Source: Castellaniella hirudinis_A
GTDB taxonomy: Bacteria; Pseudomonadota; Gammaproteobacteria; Burkholderiales; Burkholderiaceae_B
Reading direction: 5' to 3'
Assembly: GCF_047468865.1 (NCBI RefSeq)
Contig: NZ_JBLGTV010000002.1
Location: 310,001-374,000 of the forward strand
Length of the DNA stretch: 64,000 nucleotides
Below, piece after piece: positions 35,238-43,972 of this stretch. The notes beneath the pieces were generated by a model, which was not told where the DNA came from, ran no database searches, and was given only the letters and a program-made list of their open reading frames with translations. The translations under genes were made by a program, and so were the position numbers. Positions within the stretch are counted from its first letter, which is position 1, and the number at the start of each line of letters is the position of its first letter.

Positions 35238-36608
35238 TTACCGGGCCTGGGCGCTGAGTGCCGTTTTCTGGCCCCGGAAATAATCGCGCGTGAGCTTGAC
35301 GATGAGCGGGCTCAACAGGATCAGCGAGGCCAGGTTGGGCAGCGCCATCAGGCCGTTCAGGGTGTCGGCCAGCAGCCAGGCGAAGTCCAGTTGGGTGATG
35401 GCGCCGAACGGGATGGCGACCACCCACACGATGCGATAAGGCAGAGTGGATTTCGCGCCCAGCAGGAATTCCCAGCATTTTTCGCCGTAGTAGCTCCAGC
35501 CCAGAATCGTGGTAAAGGCGAAGATGACCAGGGAGAGCGTCAGGATGATGCCGCCGATGCCGGGCAGCGAAACCTCGAAGGCCGCCGCCGACAGGGCCGC
35601 GCCGCTTTCGCCCGAGCTCCAGACCCCCGAGCACACGATGGCCAGGCCGGTGATGCTGCAGATAATGATGGTGTCGATGAAGGTGCCCATCATCCCGATC
35701 AGGCCCGATTCCACCGCGTTGCTGGTGGTGCCCGCCGCCTGGGCGATCCCGGCCGACCCCAGGCCGGCTTCGTTGGAGAAAATCCCGCGCGCCACGCCAA
35801 AGCGGATGGCGGCCATCACGGCGGCCCCGGCAAAGCCGCCGGTGGCGGCGATGGGCGAGAACGCGTGGGTGAAGATCAGATCCAGGGCGCCGGGGATGCG
35901 ATCCACATTGACGATGAGCACCGCCAGGCCGGCCACCACATAGGCCACGCACATGGTCGGCACCAGCGAAGCCGCCACGGCCCCGATGCGCTTGATGCCG
36001 CCCAGAATCACCAGGCCGATCAGCACCATGGTGACCACGCCGGTGATCCAGGTGGGCACGGAAAAGGTGGATTCCAGCGCCAGAGCCATGCTGTTGACTT
36101 GCACCATGTTGCCGATGCCAAAGCCGGCGAAGCCGCCGAAAATGGCGAAGGCGAAACCCAGCCACAGCCATTTGCGGCCCAGGCCGTTCTTGATGGCGTA
36201 CATGGGGCCGCCGGAATGTTCGCCGTGCTCGTCTTTTTCGCGGAAATGTACCGCCACCACGACTTCGGCGTATTTGGTGGCCATGCCGACCAGCGCCGTG
36301 CACCACATCCAGAACAAAGCGCCCGGGCCGCCCAGCGCGATGGCGGTGGCCACCCCGGCGATGTTGCCGGTGCCGACCGTGGCGGCCAGGCAGGTCATCA
36401 GCGCCTCGAAGGGACTGATTTCGCCGGTGCTTTTGTCGCCTCGGCGGCGGCCGCGCCAGATCATGGCGAACCCCGTGCCGATGCGCCGCAGCGGCATCAA
36501 TTTCAGCAGAACCATCAAGAAAAAGCCTGTGCCCAGGATAAGCACCAGCATGGGCGGGCCCCAGACCAGGCCATTGATCTGGTTGACCAGAGAAGTAAGG
36601 GTTTCCAA
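35238..36608 (-). CDS. Alanine/glycine:cation (sodium) symporter, AGCS family
   Basis: A 456-residue membrane protein with about 11 segments. Family motifs are seen: ATVGTGNIAGVATAIALGGPGALFWMW near residue 75, GGPMYAIKNGLG near 132, and SNEAGLGSAGIAQAAG near 280. It imports D/L-alanine or glycine with sodium. It has its own promoter region of about 220 bases shared with the Fis-type regulator; no riboswitch was found there. Confidence 0.93.
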   Translation of the reverse strand: METLTSLVNQINGLVWGPPMLVLILGTGFFLMVLLKLMPLRRIGTGFAMIWRGRRRGDKSTGEISPFEALMTCLAATVGTGNIAGVATAIALGGPGALFWMWCTALVGMATKYAEVVVAVHFREKDEHGEHSGGPMYAIKNGLGRKWLWLGFAFAIFGGFAGFGIGNMVQVNSMALALESTFSVPTWITGVVTMVLIGLVILGGIKRIGAVAASLVPTMCVAYVVAGLAVLIVNVDRIPGALDLIFTHAFSPIAATGGFAGAAVMAAIRFGVARGIFSNEAGLGSAGIAQAAGTTSNAVESGLIGMMGTFIDTIIICSITGLAIVCSGVWSSGESGAALSAAAFEVSLPGIGGIILTLSLVIFAFTTILGWSYYGEKCWEFLLGAKSTLPYRIVWVVAIPFGAITQLDFAWLLADTLNGLMALPNLASLILLSPLIVKLTRDYFRGQKTALSAQAR

Positions 36609-36660
36609 GTGAATCTCCTGCGTACCCGATTAAAAATTGGTGCCATGCTATCACCGTGGT

Positions 36661-36709
36661 TTCAGTGAGAAATTCTGAAAATTATCGAAATCCAGCAGTT
36701 TTCACTGAA
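36661..36709. promoter_or_regulatory. Inverted repeat TTCAGTGA / TCACTGAA in the symporter-regulator spacer
   Basis: Arms at 36661-36668 and 36702-36709, separated by 33 AT-rich bases with a further AATTCTGAAAATT near-palindrome. The position between the divergent symporter and Fis-type genes suggests a regulator site. Confidence 0.4.
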
Positions 36710-36830
36710 TCCGGTGGATTCATCTGCTGACCTAGGGTTATCACTGACGTAGTTGTGCGACTATTGCCCTGTCGCGTGCTTGCCTATCCTGTGGTTTTCC
36801 ATTGCACACAGGACAAAAGGGAGACTGGAC

Positions 36831-37625
36831 ATGCGAGAACGACTGGATTGCGCTTTGCTGGCCCCGGGTCGGGGAGACTGGGTTCACGCGCTGCAGGGGG
36901 CGCATCTCGGGGGGCGGCTGCACCTGCATGCCTTGCAGCCGCAGCAGACAACCGCCCAGGCCTTGCTGGCCGATCCCGCCTTGGCGCGAGGGCGCTACGA
37001 CGCCGGGCTGCTGTATGCCGACGAGACCTCGCTGTCCACCTGGCGCACCGTGCTGTCCGCCCGGGCGGGCCGACTGCCCGCCGTGCTGCTGGCGTATGCG
37101 GTGGGTTTGCGCGCTCAGGCCGTGCACGACCTGATCACCCTGGGGGTGGCCGATTTTGTCCGGCCGCCGTTTTGCCCGGAAGAACTGCGCGCCCGTCTGC
37201 AGGCGGCCCTGCACCGGCTGGCGCCTGTGCGCATCGCCGAGCCCCAGCCGGATTACGGCCAGGCCACGGCCCGGCTGGCCGATCCAGCCCTGACGGAGGC
37301 CGATCTGTGCCGCAGCATCTTGGATCGCTCCGGGGCCGAACTGGAAGCCTATGCCGTGGCCCTGGCCATGCAGCGGGCCACCACCCAGGACTCTTTCCGA
37401 GAGGCCAAGAACCAGGTGGTGGCCCGCTTTGAACGGGCCTATATCCGGGCGGCGCTGGGTCGCCACGGGGGCAATGTCACCCTGGCGGCCCGCATGGCCC
37501 AGAAGCACCGGCGGGCGTTTTGGACGCTGATGCGCAAGCACAATATCGACGCGGCGCCCTATCGGATCGAAGACGATGGCCCGTTCCCGTCCAGGGCGGG
37601 TAAAATCCAGGGTTCACCCCCATGA
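36831..37625 (+). CDS. Regulator with degenerate receiver domain and Fis-type helix-turn-helix
   Basis: A 264-residue protein. Residues about 1-135 resemble a response-regulator receiver: the alpha4-beta5-alpha5 part reads LGVADFVRPPFCPEELRARL, with the usual invariant Lys replaced by Arg and no clear phospho-acceptor Asp. The C-terminal part (ERAYIRAALGRHGGNVTLAA, then RMAQKHRRAFWTLMRKHNI) is a Fis-family helix-turn-helix as in NtrC tails. The ATG at 36831 has GGGAGA upstream. It lies 49 bases before hemE on the same strand. Target genes are unknown; the divergent symporter is a candidate. Confidence 0.7.
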   Translation: MRERLDCALLAPGRGDWVHALQGAHLGGRLHLHALQPQQTTAQALLADPALARGRYDAGLLYADETSLSTWRTVLSARAGRLPAVLLAYAVGLRAQAVHDLITLGVADFVRPPFCPEELRARLQAALHRLAPVRIAEPQPDYGQATARLADPALTEADLCRSILDRSGAELEAYAVALAMQRATTQDSFREAKNQVVARFERAYIRAALGRHGGNVTLAARMAQKHRRAFWTLMRKHNIDAAPYRIEDDGPFPSRAGKIQGSPP

Positions 37626-37674
37626 CCCAGCCGATATTGCATGGCTCATGCAATAGGCCACAGGAAAATCCCAC

Positions 37675-38742
37675 GTGACCACACTGAAAAACGACGTTTT
37701 TTTGCGGGCGCTGCTGCGCCAGCCTGTTCCCTACACCCCCATCTGGATGATGCGCCAGGCGGGCCGCTACCTGCCCGAATACAACCAGACGCGCGCCCAG
37801 GCCGGGTCGTTCCTGAATCTGGCGCAAAGCCCGGAATACGCCTGCGAAGTCACGTTGCAACCCCTGCGCCGCTTTGCCCTGGACGCGGCCATTCTGTTTT
37901 CCGATATCCTCACCATCCCGGACGCCATGGGCCTGGGCCTGCAGTTCGTGGCGGGCGAGGGCCCGCGCTTCGAGCGCCCCTTGCGCGACGAGGCCGCCAT
38001 CCGGGCCTTGCAGGCGCCCGATCTCGATCACCTGCGCTATGTGTTTGACGCCGTATCCCTGATCCGCCGCGAACTGGACGGCGCGGTGCCCCTGATCGGG
38101 TTTTCCGGCAGCCCCTGGACCCTGGCCTGTTACATGGTCGAAGGCCAGGGCAGCACCGATTACCGTCAGATCAAGACCCTGCTGTATCAGCGCCCGGATC
38201 TCCTCCAGCACATCCTGCAGGTCAACGCCCAGGCGGTGCAGGCCTATCTCAATGCGCAAATCCGCGCGGGCGCCCAGGCGGTGATGATTTTCGACAGCTG
38301 GGGCGGGGTGCTGGCCGATGGCCTGTTCCAGCAGTTTTCGCTGCACTACACGCGCCAGGTGCTGGATGGCCTGTTGCGCGAACACGAAGGCCAGCGCATT
38401 CCCGCCATTGTCTTTACCAAGGGCGGCGGGCAATGGGTGGCCGATATCGCCCAGTCGGGTTGCGATGCCGTGGGGCTCGACTGGACCGCCCGGCTGTCCA
38501 CGGCCCGCCGGCTGGTGGGCGACCAAGTCGCCCTGCAGGGCAATCTGGATCCCATGGCTCTGTTTGGCGGCGATGCCGCCATTCGCGCCGAGGTTCGCCG
38601 GGTGCTGGCCGATTTTGGCGCCGTCGGCGGCGGCGGGCACGTGTTCAATCTGGGCCACGGGATTTCCCAGTTCACGCCGCCGGACGCCGTGCTGTCGCTG
38701 GTCGATGAAGTGCATGCCGCCAGCAGGGCGTATCACGCCTAG
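37675..38742 (+). CDS. hemE: Uroporphyrinogen decarboxylase HemE
   Basis: A 355-residue cytoplasmic enzyme that removes four carboxyl groups from uroporphyrinogen III in haem synthesis. PIWMMRQAGRYLPEY (residues about 22-36) is the substrate-binding signature and GFSGSPWTLACYMVEG is also conserved. The start is GTG at 37675 (Val-Thr-Thr-Leu-Lys-Asn) with AGGAAA upstream; no ATG gives a better N-terminus. Full length. An AT-rich segment with DnaA boxes follows. Confidence 0.96.
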   Translation: MTTLKNDVFLRALLRQPVPYTPIWMMRQAGRYLPEYNQTRAQAGSFLNLAQSPEYACEVTLQPLRRFALDAAILFSDILTIPDAMGLGLQFVAGEGPRFERPLRDEAAIRALQAPDLDHLRYVFDAVSLIRRELDGAVPLIGFSGSPWTLACYMVEGQGSTDYRQIKTLLYQRPDLLQHILQVNAQAVQAYLNAQIRAGAQAVMIFDSWGGVLADGLFQQFSLHYTRQVLDGLLREHEGQRIPAIVFTKGGGQWVADIAQSGCDAVGLDWTARLSTARRLVGDQVALQGNLDPMALFGGDAAIRAEVRRVLADFGAVGGGGHVFNLGHGISQFTPPDAVLSLVDEVHAASRAYHA

Positions 38743-38743
38743 T

Positions 38744-38785
38744 GTCCTGGCCAGGACGCCCGGAGGGCGTTCCTTGGGGGCGTCC
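38744..38785 (+). terminator. Tandem hairpins after hemE, possible terminator
   Basis: A perfect 14-base palindrome GTCCTGGCCAGGAC (38744-38757) starts two bases after the hemE stop. GGACGCCC (38754-38761) can pair instead with GGGCGTCC (38778-38785). There is no T-run, so termination is uncertain. The 16 bases CACGCCTAGTGTCCTG at the hemE end are identical to the end of the biotin carboxylase gene at 15595-15610. Confidence 0.4.
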
Positions 38786-38822
38786 CGGCCGGATCCGCAA
38801 TCCGCGGCTGCAATTGCCGTGT

Positions 38823-39006
38823 TTATGCACAATTTTCAATCAGCTAGGGTTTATACCGACAATTCGTGAACCATTCTGTTTTTTATTTATATCTATCTGA
38901 TTAATAACAGATATTCTTCAAACACTGTATTTATATCAGGTCTTGACGTTCGCGTGATCACGCACTTGGTGTTATTGCACCCATGTTCTCCACAAAGTTA
39001 TCCACA
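38823..39006. other. DnaA-box cluster with AT-rich segment between hemE and priA
   Basis: TTATGCACA (38823-38831) and TTATCCACA (38998-39006) fit the DnaA consensus TTATNCACA exactly; TTCTCCACA (38986-38994) has one mismatch. All are in the same orientation. Between them, 38832-38942 is strongly AT-rich in an otherwise GC-rich chromosome. This layout resembles a small replication origin or a DnaA-regulated promoter. The Caulobacter origin is known to lie next to hemE. The evidence here is positional only. Confidence 0.4.
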
Positions 39007-39041
39007 GGCGGTCCCGGCGCCGTATGCTGAATCGGGATGTC

Positions 39042-41093
39042 ATGACTGAGGCCAGAGTCTATCTGGCGGTGGCCCTGGATGTGCCGCTGCCCGGGCTGTT
39101 CGACTACTGGCACGAGGCGCCGGTGGCCCCGGGCGTGCGGGTGCGGGTGCAATTTGGCCGGCGGATGATGGTGGGCCTGGTCTGGGCTGTGCGGGCCGGC
39201 CCGCAGGTGGCGGCGGATCGGGTGCGCGCCATCGAGGCCGTGCTGGACGATCTGCCGCCCTTGGACGGCGACTGGCTGCGCCTGGTGGATTTTGCCGCCC
39301 GGTATTATCACCGCCCCCTGGGCGAGGTTGCCTTGCCCGCCTTGCCGCCCAGCCTGCGCCAGCCTGCCGCTTATACCGGTGCGCGGGCGGCCGGCGGGCC
39401 GGTGTGCCGGGCCGACCGGCGTCCGGGCACGGCGGCTTCGGGCCAGCCGGCGGCCGTTCCGCCCCCGACGCTCACGCCCGGCCAGCGGCAGGCCCTGGCG
39501 GCTTTGCAGGCCCTGCTGGCCCAGGGCCGCGGGGTGGCGCTGCTGCACGGTGTCACCGGCAGCGGCAAGACCGAACTCTACCTGCGCCTGGCCCGCCAAG
39601 TGCTGGCCCAGGGCCGCCAGGTGCTGCTGCTGGTGCCCGAAATCAATCTGACCCCGCAGTTGGAACAGGTCGTGCGCGCCCGCCTGGATCTGGGGCCGGG
39701 CGGCCTGGCCATGCTGCACAGCCGCCTGGCCGACGGCGAACGGCTGCGCGCCTGGCTGCGGGTGGTGCGCGGCCAGGCGGGGCTGCTGCTGGGCACGCGC
39801 CTGGCTTTGATGACGCCCATGCCGCGCCTGGGCCTGATCGTGGTGGACGAAGAACACGATCCGTCCTACAAGCAGCAGGACGGCCTGCGGTATTCCGCCC
39901 GCGACTTGGCGGTCTGGCGCGGTCATGACCTGGGCATTCCGGTGGTGCTGGGGTCGGCCACGCCGTCGCTGGAATCCTGGCGTCAGGCGCAGCGCGGCGA
40001 ATACCGGCTGGTGTCGTTGGCGCACCGGGCCCAGGCCCAGGCGCTGCCCGCCATTCGCCTGGTGGACACCCGCCGGGCGCAGCTCGAACAAGGGTTTACG
40101 CCGCAGCTGCTGCAGGCCCTGGATCAGCGGCTGGCACAGGGCGAGCAAAGCCTGGTGTTTCTAAATCGCCGGGGCTATGCGCCCGTGCTGCGCTGCGCCT
40201 CATGCGGCTGGGTCAGTCAGTGCCGGCAGTGCACCGCCCATACGGTATTGCACCGGGCGCCGGGGCGCCGTCCGGTGCTGCAGTGCCACCACTGCGGCGA
40301 TGCGCAGCCGGTGCCGCGCGCCTGCCCGGTGTGCGGCGATCAGGACTTGCAGCCCATGGGGCGCGGCACCCAGCGGGTCGAGGAATTCCTGGCCGAGCGC
40401 TATCCCCGGGCGCGGATCGTGCGCATCGATGCCGATGCCACGCGGCGCAAAGGCAGCGCCCAGGCCCTGTTCGCCCAAGTGCACGATGGCCGGGCCGATA
40501 TCCTGGTGGGCACGCAAATGGTGTCCAAGGGCCACGATTTCGCCCGTCTGGGCCTGGTGGGGGTGCTGAATGCGGACGCCATGCTGTTCGCCCAGGATTT
40601 TCGCGCGCCCGAGCGCCTGTTCGCGCAGCTGATGCAGGTGGCCGGGCGGGCGGGGCGGCGCCTGGCGGGGGCCGATGTCCTGGTGCAGACGGACTATCCC
40701 GAACAATCGGTCTACCAGGCCTTGCTGAAGCATGATTACCAGCGCTTCGCCCAGGCGGCGTTGGCCGAGCGCCAGGCGCTGTCGCTGCCGCCGTTCTCCC
40801 ATCAGGCCTTGCTGACGGCGCAGGCCGCACACTTGGCCGATGCGCTGGGGTTTTTGCGGGCGGTGCTGGAAGAAGCCCAAGCCTTGCCGCAGGCGGCGGG
40901 CGTGCGCCTGTACGATGCCGTGCCTTTGCGGGTGGTGCGGGTGGCCCGGGTCGAGCGGGCCCAACTGTTGATCGAATCCGATCAACGGCGGGCCCTGCAC
41001 ACCTTGCTGCAGGACTTGCTGCCTCGGCTGGACGGTCTGCCCGCCGCCCGCGCCGTGCGCTGGGGGGTCGAGATCGACCCGCAGGAAATCTGA
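39042..41093 (+). CDS. priA: Primosomal replication protein N' (PriA helicase)
   Basis: A 683-residue 3'-5' DNA helicase that restarts collapsed replication forks. An N-terminal 3'BD domain (DVPLPGLFDYWHEAPVAPGV) is followed by Walker A GVTGSGKTELYLRL, the motif II box VVDEEHDPSYKQQDGLRYSA, GSATPSLES, and two zinc modules of paired Cys (CASCGWVSQCRQC; CHHCG ... CPVCG). QVAGRAGR closes the helicase core. The start is taken at 39042 (GGGA upstream); an in-frame ATG at 39024 is possible. The next gene starts two bases after the stop. Confidence 0.95.
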   Translation: MTEARVYLAVALDVPLPGLFDYWHEAPVAPGVRVRVQFGRRMMVGLVWAVRAGPQVAADRVRAIEAVLDDLPPLDGDWLRLVDFAARYYHRPLGEVALPALPPSLRQPAAYTGARAAGGPVCRADRRPGTAASGQPAAVPPPTLTPGQRQALAALQALLAQGRGVALLHGVTGSGKTELYLRLARQVLAQGRQVLLLVPEINLTPQLEQVVRARLDLGPGGLAMLHSRLADGERLRAWLRVVRGQAGLLLGTRLALMTPMPRLGLIVVDEEHDPSYKQQDGLRYSARDLAVWRGHDLGIPVVLGSATPSLESWRQAQRGEYRLVSLAHRAQAQALPAIRLVDTRRAQLEQGFTPQLLQALDQRLAQGEQSLVFLNRRGYAPVLRCASCGWVSQCRQCTAHTVLHRAPGRRPVLQCHHCGDAQPVPRACPVCGDQDLQPMGRGTQRVEEFLAERYPRARIVRIDADATRRKGSAQALFAQVHDGRADILVGTQMVSKGHDFARLGLVGVLNADAMLFAQDFRAPERLFAQLMQVAGRAGRRLAGADVLVQTDYPEQSVYQALLKHDYQRFAQAALAERQALSLPPFSHQALLTAQAAHLADALGFLRAVLEEAQALPQAAGVRLYDAVPLRVVRVARVERAQLLIESDQRRALHTLLQDLLPRLDGLPAARAVRWGVEIDPQEI

Positions 41094-41095
41094 GG

Positions 41096-43330
41096 ATGGA
41101 TCTCAACGCGCGGCAGAACGAGGCGGTCTTGTACCTGGACGGCCCCTGCCTGGTGCTGGCCGGAGCGGGCAGCGGCAAGACCCGGGTGATCACCCGCAAA
41201 ATGGCGTATCTGCTGCGCGAGTGCGGCTATCAGGCGCGCCACGTGGTGGCGCTGACTTTCACCAACAAGGCCGCGCGCGAAATGAACGAGCGCGTGCGCA
41301 CCCTGGTGAACCCCAAGCTGCTGCGCGGCCTGACCGTGGGCACGTTCCATTCGCTGGGCCTGCGTTTCATGCGCGAGGAAGCCAGCCATCTGGGCCTGAA
41401 GCGCGGCTTTTCCATTCTGGATGCCACCGATGCCCAGGGCATTGTCCAGGAACTGCTGGCCACCACCGACCGCGCCCGTCTGCGGGCTGTGCAGCAAACG
41501 ATTTCCTTGTGGAAAAACGCCTTGCTGGACCCCGACGCCGCGGCCCGCGTCGCCGTGGGGCCCGACGAAGCCGAGGCCGTGCGGGTGTTTCGCAGTTACG
41601 AAGCCACGCTGAAGGCGTACCAGGCGGTTGATTTCGATGACCTGATCCGCCTGCCCGCGCAGCTGCTGCAGCAAGACGATGCCGTGCGCCAGCGCTGGCA
41701 GGCCCGGGTGCAGTATCTGCTGGTGGACGAGTACCAGGACACCAATGCCTGCCAGTACCAACTGGTGCGCCTGTTGTGCGGCGATCGCGCCATGCTCACC
41801 GCGGTGGGCGACGATGATCAGGCCATCTATGCCTGGCGGGGGGCCACCGTCGAGAACCTGGCCCAGTTGGAGCGCGATTATCCGCGTTTGCGGGTCATCA
41901 AACTGGAACAGAACTACCGTTCGGTGCAGCGCATCCTGCAGGCGGCCAACCAGGTCATCGGCCATAATCCCAAAACGTTCGACAAAACCTTGTGGTCGGA
42001 ATTGGGCGTGGGCGACCCCATCGGCGTCACCCCCATGGGTTCGGATTTGATCGAGGCGGAATCCATCGCCATGCGCCTGTCGGCGGCGCGTTTCGAGCGC
42101 CAGGCGCAATGGAAGGACTTCGCCGTGCTGTATCGCGGCAACCACCAGGCCCGGGTGATGGAACAGGCCCTGCGCACGCTGCGCATTCCCTATACGGTGT
42201 CTGGCGGACAGAGTTTTTTCGACAAGACCGAGATCCGCGACATTCTGGCCTGGTTGCGCCTGGTGGCCAACGAGGACGAAGATCCCGCCTTTATCCGCGC
42301 CGTCACCACGCCGCGGCGGGGCATCGGCCAGAACACCCTGCAGGCCCTGGGCACCGAAGCCGCCCGTCTGGGGGTGTCGCTGTTCGCCGTGGCCGCGCAG
42401 GCGACCGAGGGCCTGCTGCCGGTGGCGCGGCAGCGCCATGCGGTGCAGTCTTTTGTCCAGCTGGTGCGGCATTTCCAGGCCCGCGCCGCGCGCCGCGGCG
42501 GCGCGATCCCGGCGCTGCCGGGGGCGGCGGTTCAGGGGGACTTGCTGGCCTTCGATTTGGAACCCGCGTTTGATCCCGACCCCGCGCCCAGTCGGGCAGG
42601 GGCGGTGGATGGCGATGCGGCTTTTGGGGCCGCCGAGGCCGGCGGGCCGGCGGCGTCGTCCCCGGCCGCGCAGCGGATGCCCGGCCTGGGCGGGGCGGCC
42701 GTTGGCATCGACGGTGCGCGGGAGGATTCCGCCGCCCGCGTGCTGGATGATTTGCTGGCGGCCATGGATTACGAGCGTCATTTGTACGATTTGCTGGACG
42801 AACGTCAGGCGCAGGCCCGCTGGGGCAATGTGCTGGAATTGGTGGAGTGGCTGAAGCGCAAGGCGGATGAGGATCACCTGACCGTGCTGGAACTGGTGCA
42901 GCACGTGGCCCTGGTGACCATGCTGGAACGCGCCGACGACGAGGAGCCAGACGCGGTCAAGCTCTCCACCCTGCATGCGTCCAAGGGGCTGGAATTCCCG
43001 CATGTATATTTGATCGGGGTCGAGGAAGGGCTATTGCCGCATCGCGGCGGGGACGACGAGGGCGATGCCAGCGAAGCCGCCATGGCGGCGCGGGTGCGCC
43101 GCATCCAGGAAGAACGCCGCTTGATGTATGTGGGGATTACGCGGGCGCAGCGCAGCCTGCAGATCAGTTGGTGCCGCAAGCGCCGCCGGGGGCGCGAGGA
43201 TGTCATGTGCGAACCGTCGCGGTTTATCGCCGAGATGGGTCTGCAGGCCCAGGCGGATGCGCCGGGCCAGGCGCCGGAGATGGACCCGGATCGGACGCTC
43301 AACAGCCTGAAGAACCTGCTGAAGCGCTGA
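41096..43330 (+). CDS. rep: UvrD/Rep-type DNA helicase
   Basis: A 744-residue superfamily 1 helicase. Motif I is AGAGSGKTRVITRK, TFHSLGLRFMREE is motif Ic, motif II is DEYQDTN, motif III is GDDDQAIYAWRGA, and motif VI contains EERRLMYVGITRAQ. The compact length and the C-terminus favour Rep over UvrD. Residues about 475-550 are an unusual Ala/Pro/Asp-rich low-complexity insertion in the 2B/2A region. It starts two bases after priA, forming a replication-restart operon that ends at the terminator at 43384. Confidence 0.9.
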   Translation: MDLNARQNEAVLYLDGPCLVLAGAGSGKTRVITRKMAYLLRECGYQARHVVALTFTNKAAREMNERVRTLVNPKLLRGLTVGTFHSLGLRFMREEASHLGLKRGFSILDATDAQGIVQELLATTDRARLRAVQQTISLWKNALLDPDAAARVAVGPDEAEAVRVFRSYEATLKAYQAVDFDDLIRLPAQLLQQDDAVRQRWQARVQYLLVDEYQDTNACQYQLVRLLCGDRAMLTAVGDDDQAIYAWRGATVENLAQLERDYPRLRVIKLEQNYRSVQRILQAANQVIGHNPKTFDKTLWSELGVGDPIGVTPMGSDLIEAESIAMRLSAARFERQAQWKDFAVLYRGNHQARVMEQALRTLRIPYTVSGGQSFFDKTEIRDILAWLRLVANEDEDPAFIRAVTTPRRGIGQNTLQALGTEAARLGVSLFAVAAQATEGLLPVARQRHAVQSFVQLVRHFQARAARRGGAIPALPGAAVQGDLLAFDLEPAFDPDPAPSRAGAVDGDAAFGAAEAGGPAASSPAAQRMPGLGGAAVGIDGAREDSAARVLDDLLAAMDYERHLYDLLDERQAQARWGNVLELVEWLKRKADEDHLTVLELVQHVALVTMLERADDEEPDAVKLSTLHASKGLEFPHVYLIGVEEGLLPHRGGDDEGDASEAAMAARVRRIQEERRLMYVGITRAQRSLQISWCRKRRRGREDVMCEPSRFIAEMGLQAQADAPGQAPEMDPDRTLNSLKNLLKR

Positions 43331-43383
43331 GTGCGGGGGCCGGGCCGGCGGAGGTGCAGGTGCCCAGAGCGGGGCTCGGAACG

Positions 43384-43420
43384 AAAAAAGCGACATCAGG
43401 TCTGCCGATGCCGCTTTTTT
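43384..43420. terminator. Bidirectional rho-independent terminator after rep
   Basis: AAAAAAGCGACATC pairs with GATGCCGCTTTTTT around a short loop, giving a GC stem flanked by A and T runs on both sides. It can stop rightward transcription of priA-rep and leftward transcription of the small gene at 43452. Confidence 0.8.
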
Positions 43421-43451
43421 GTCGCCGCGCGGGCGCGCGGGGGTGATGCGC

Positions 43452-43682
43452 TTACCAGGGGCTGCGCGTGTATTGCATGCTGCGGGCGCGTGCTTCGGCC
43501 TGGGCGTTGATGACGGCGGCGGTGCCGCGGGCGAAGGCCTTGGCGCCCCGGCGCAGGGTGCGGCCCACCGCGGACAGCCCCTTTTTCAGGGACAGGGGCT
43601 GGGATTCGCTCAGGATCGTGTGGGCGTAGGCGCGTTCGAGGGCGTCGGACATCATCAGGGAAGGGGTGGTCACAATATTCAC
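43452..43682 (-). CDS. Small basic protein of unknown function, 76 residues
   Basis: A reading frame with its own terminator (43384-43420), ribosome site (AGGAG before the ATG) and operator-like palindromes upstream, so I consider it real. The product has Ala/Arg-rich amphipathic helices (GLSAVGRTLRRGAKAFARG) and no membrane segment. No family is recognised. Confidence 0.6.
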   Translation of the reverse strand: MNIVTTPSLMMSDALERAYAHTILSESQPLSLKKGLSAVGRTLRRGAKAFARGTAAVINAQAEARARSMQYTRSPW

Positions 43683-43727
43683 AACAGACTCCTGTTTCAG
43701 AAGCTTCGGGTTTCAACAAGGACAGTA

Positions 43728-43766
43728 TAGGGTAAACCCTAGAATAAAACTAGGGGTAAACCCTAG
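43728..43766. promoter_or_regulatory. Two palindromes of the type CTAGGG-TAAA-CCCTAG
   Basis: TAGGGTAAACCCTA at 43728-43741 and CTAGGGGTAAACCCTAG at 43750-43766, spaced about two helical turns apart, upstream of the small gene at 43452-43682. The same 17-base site in inverse form (CTAGGGTAAACCCCTAG) recurs in the prophage at 55016-55032. The binding protein is unknown. Confidence 0.55.
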
Positions 43767-43972
43767 TCTTGTGTTTCTGGCCGAAAATGTGGGAAAGAAA
43801 CGACTGTTTTCTTGGCGACGGGTGTCTTGGCGAAGCGGCATTGCGATGCGGGAGTGGCGGTCGTGCCGCCAGCGCCCCGGTCATGGCAGGCTGAAAAGGG
43901 TGGTCATGACAGGATGGCTGCGCTGCGGCGGAAAGCGTGTGGACGCGGGGCGCGGCGCGCGCCCCGCAGGCG

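Noticed and set aside
35391..36668. Long plus-strand frame opposite the AGCS symporter
   Set aside because: Gln/His/Gly-rich shadow translation; the minus strand gives a complete symporter.
36609..36830. A glycine riboswitch before the alanine/glycine symporter
   Set aside because: No paired glycine aptamer motifs are present; only simple inverted repeats.
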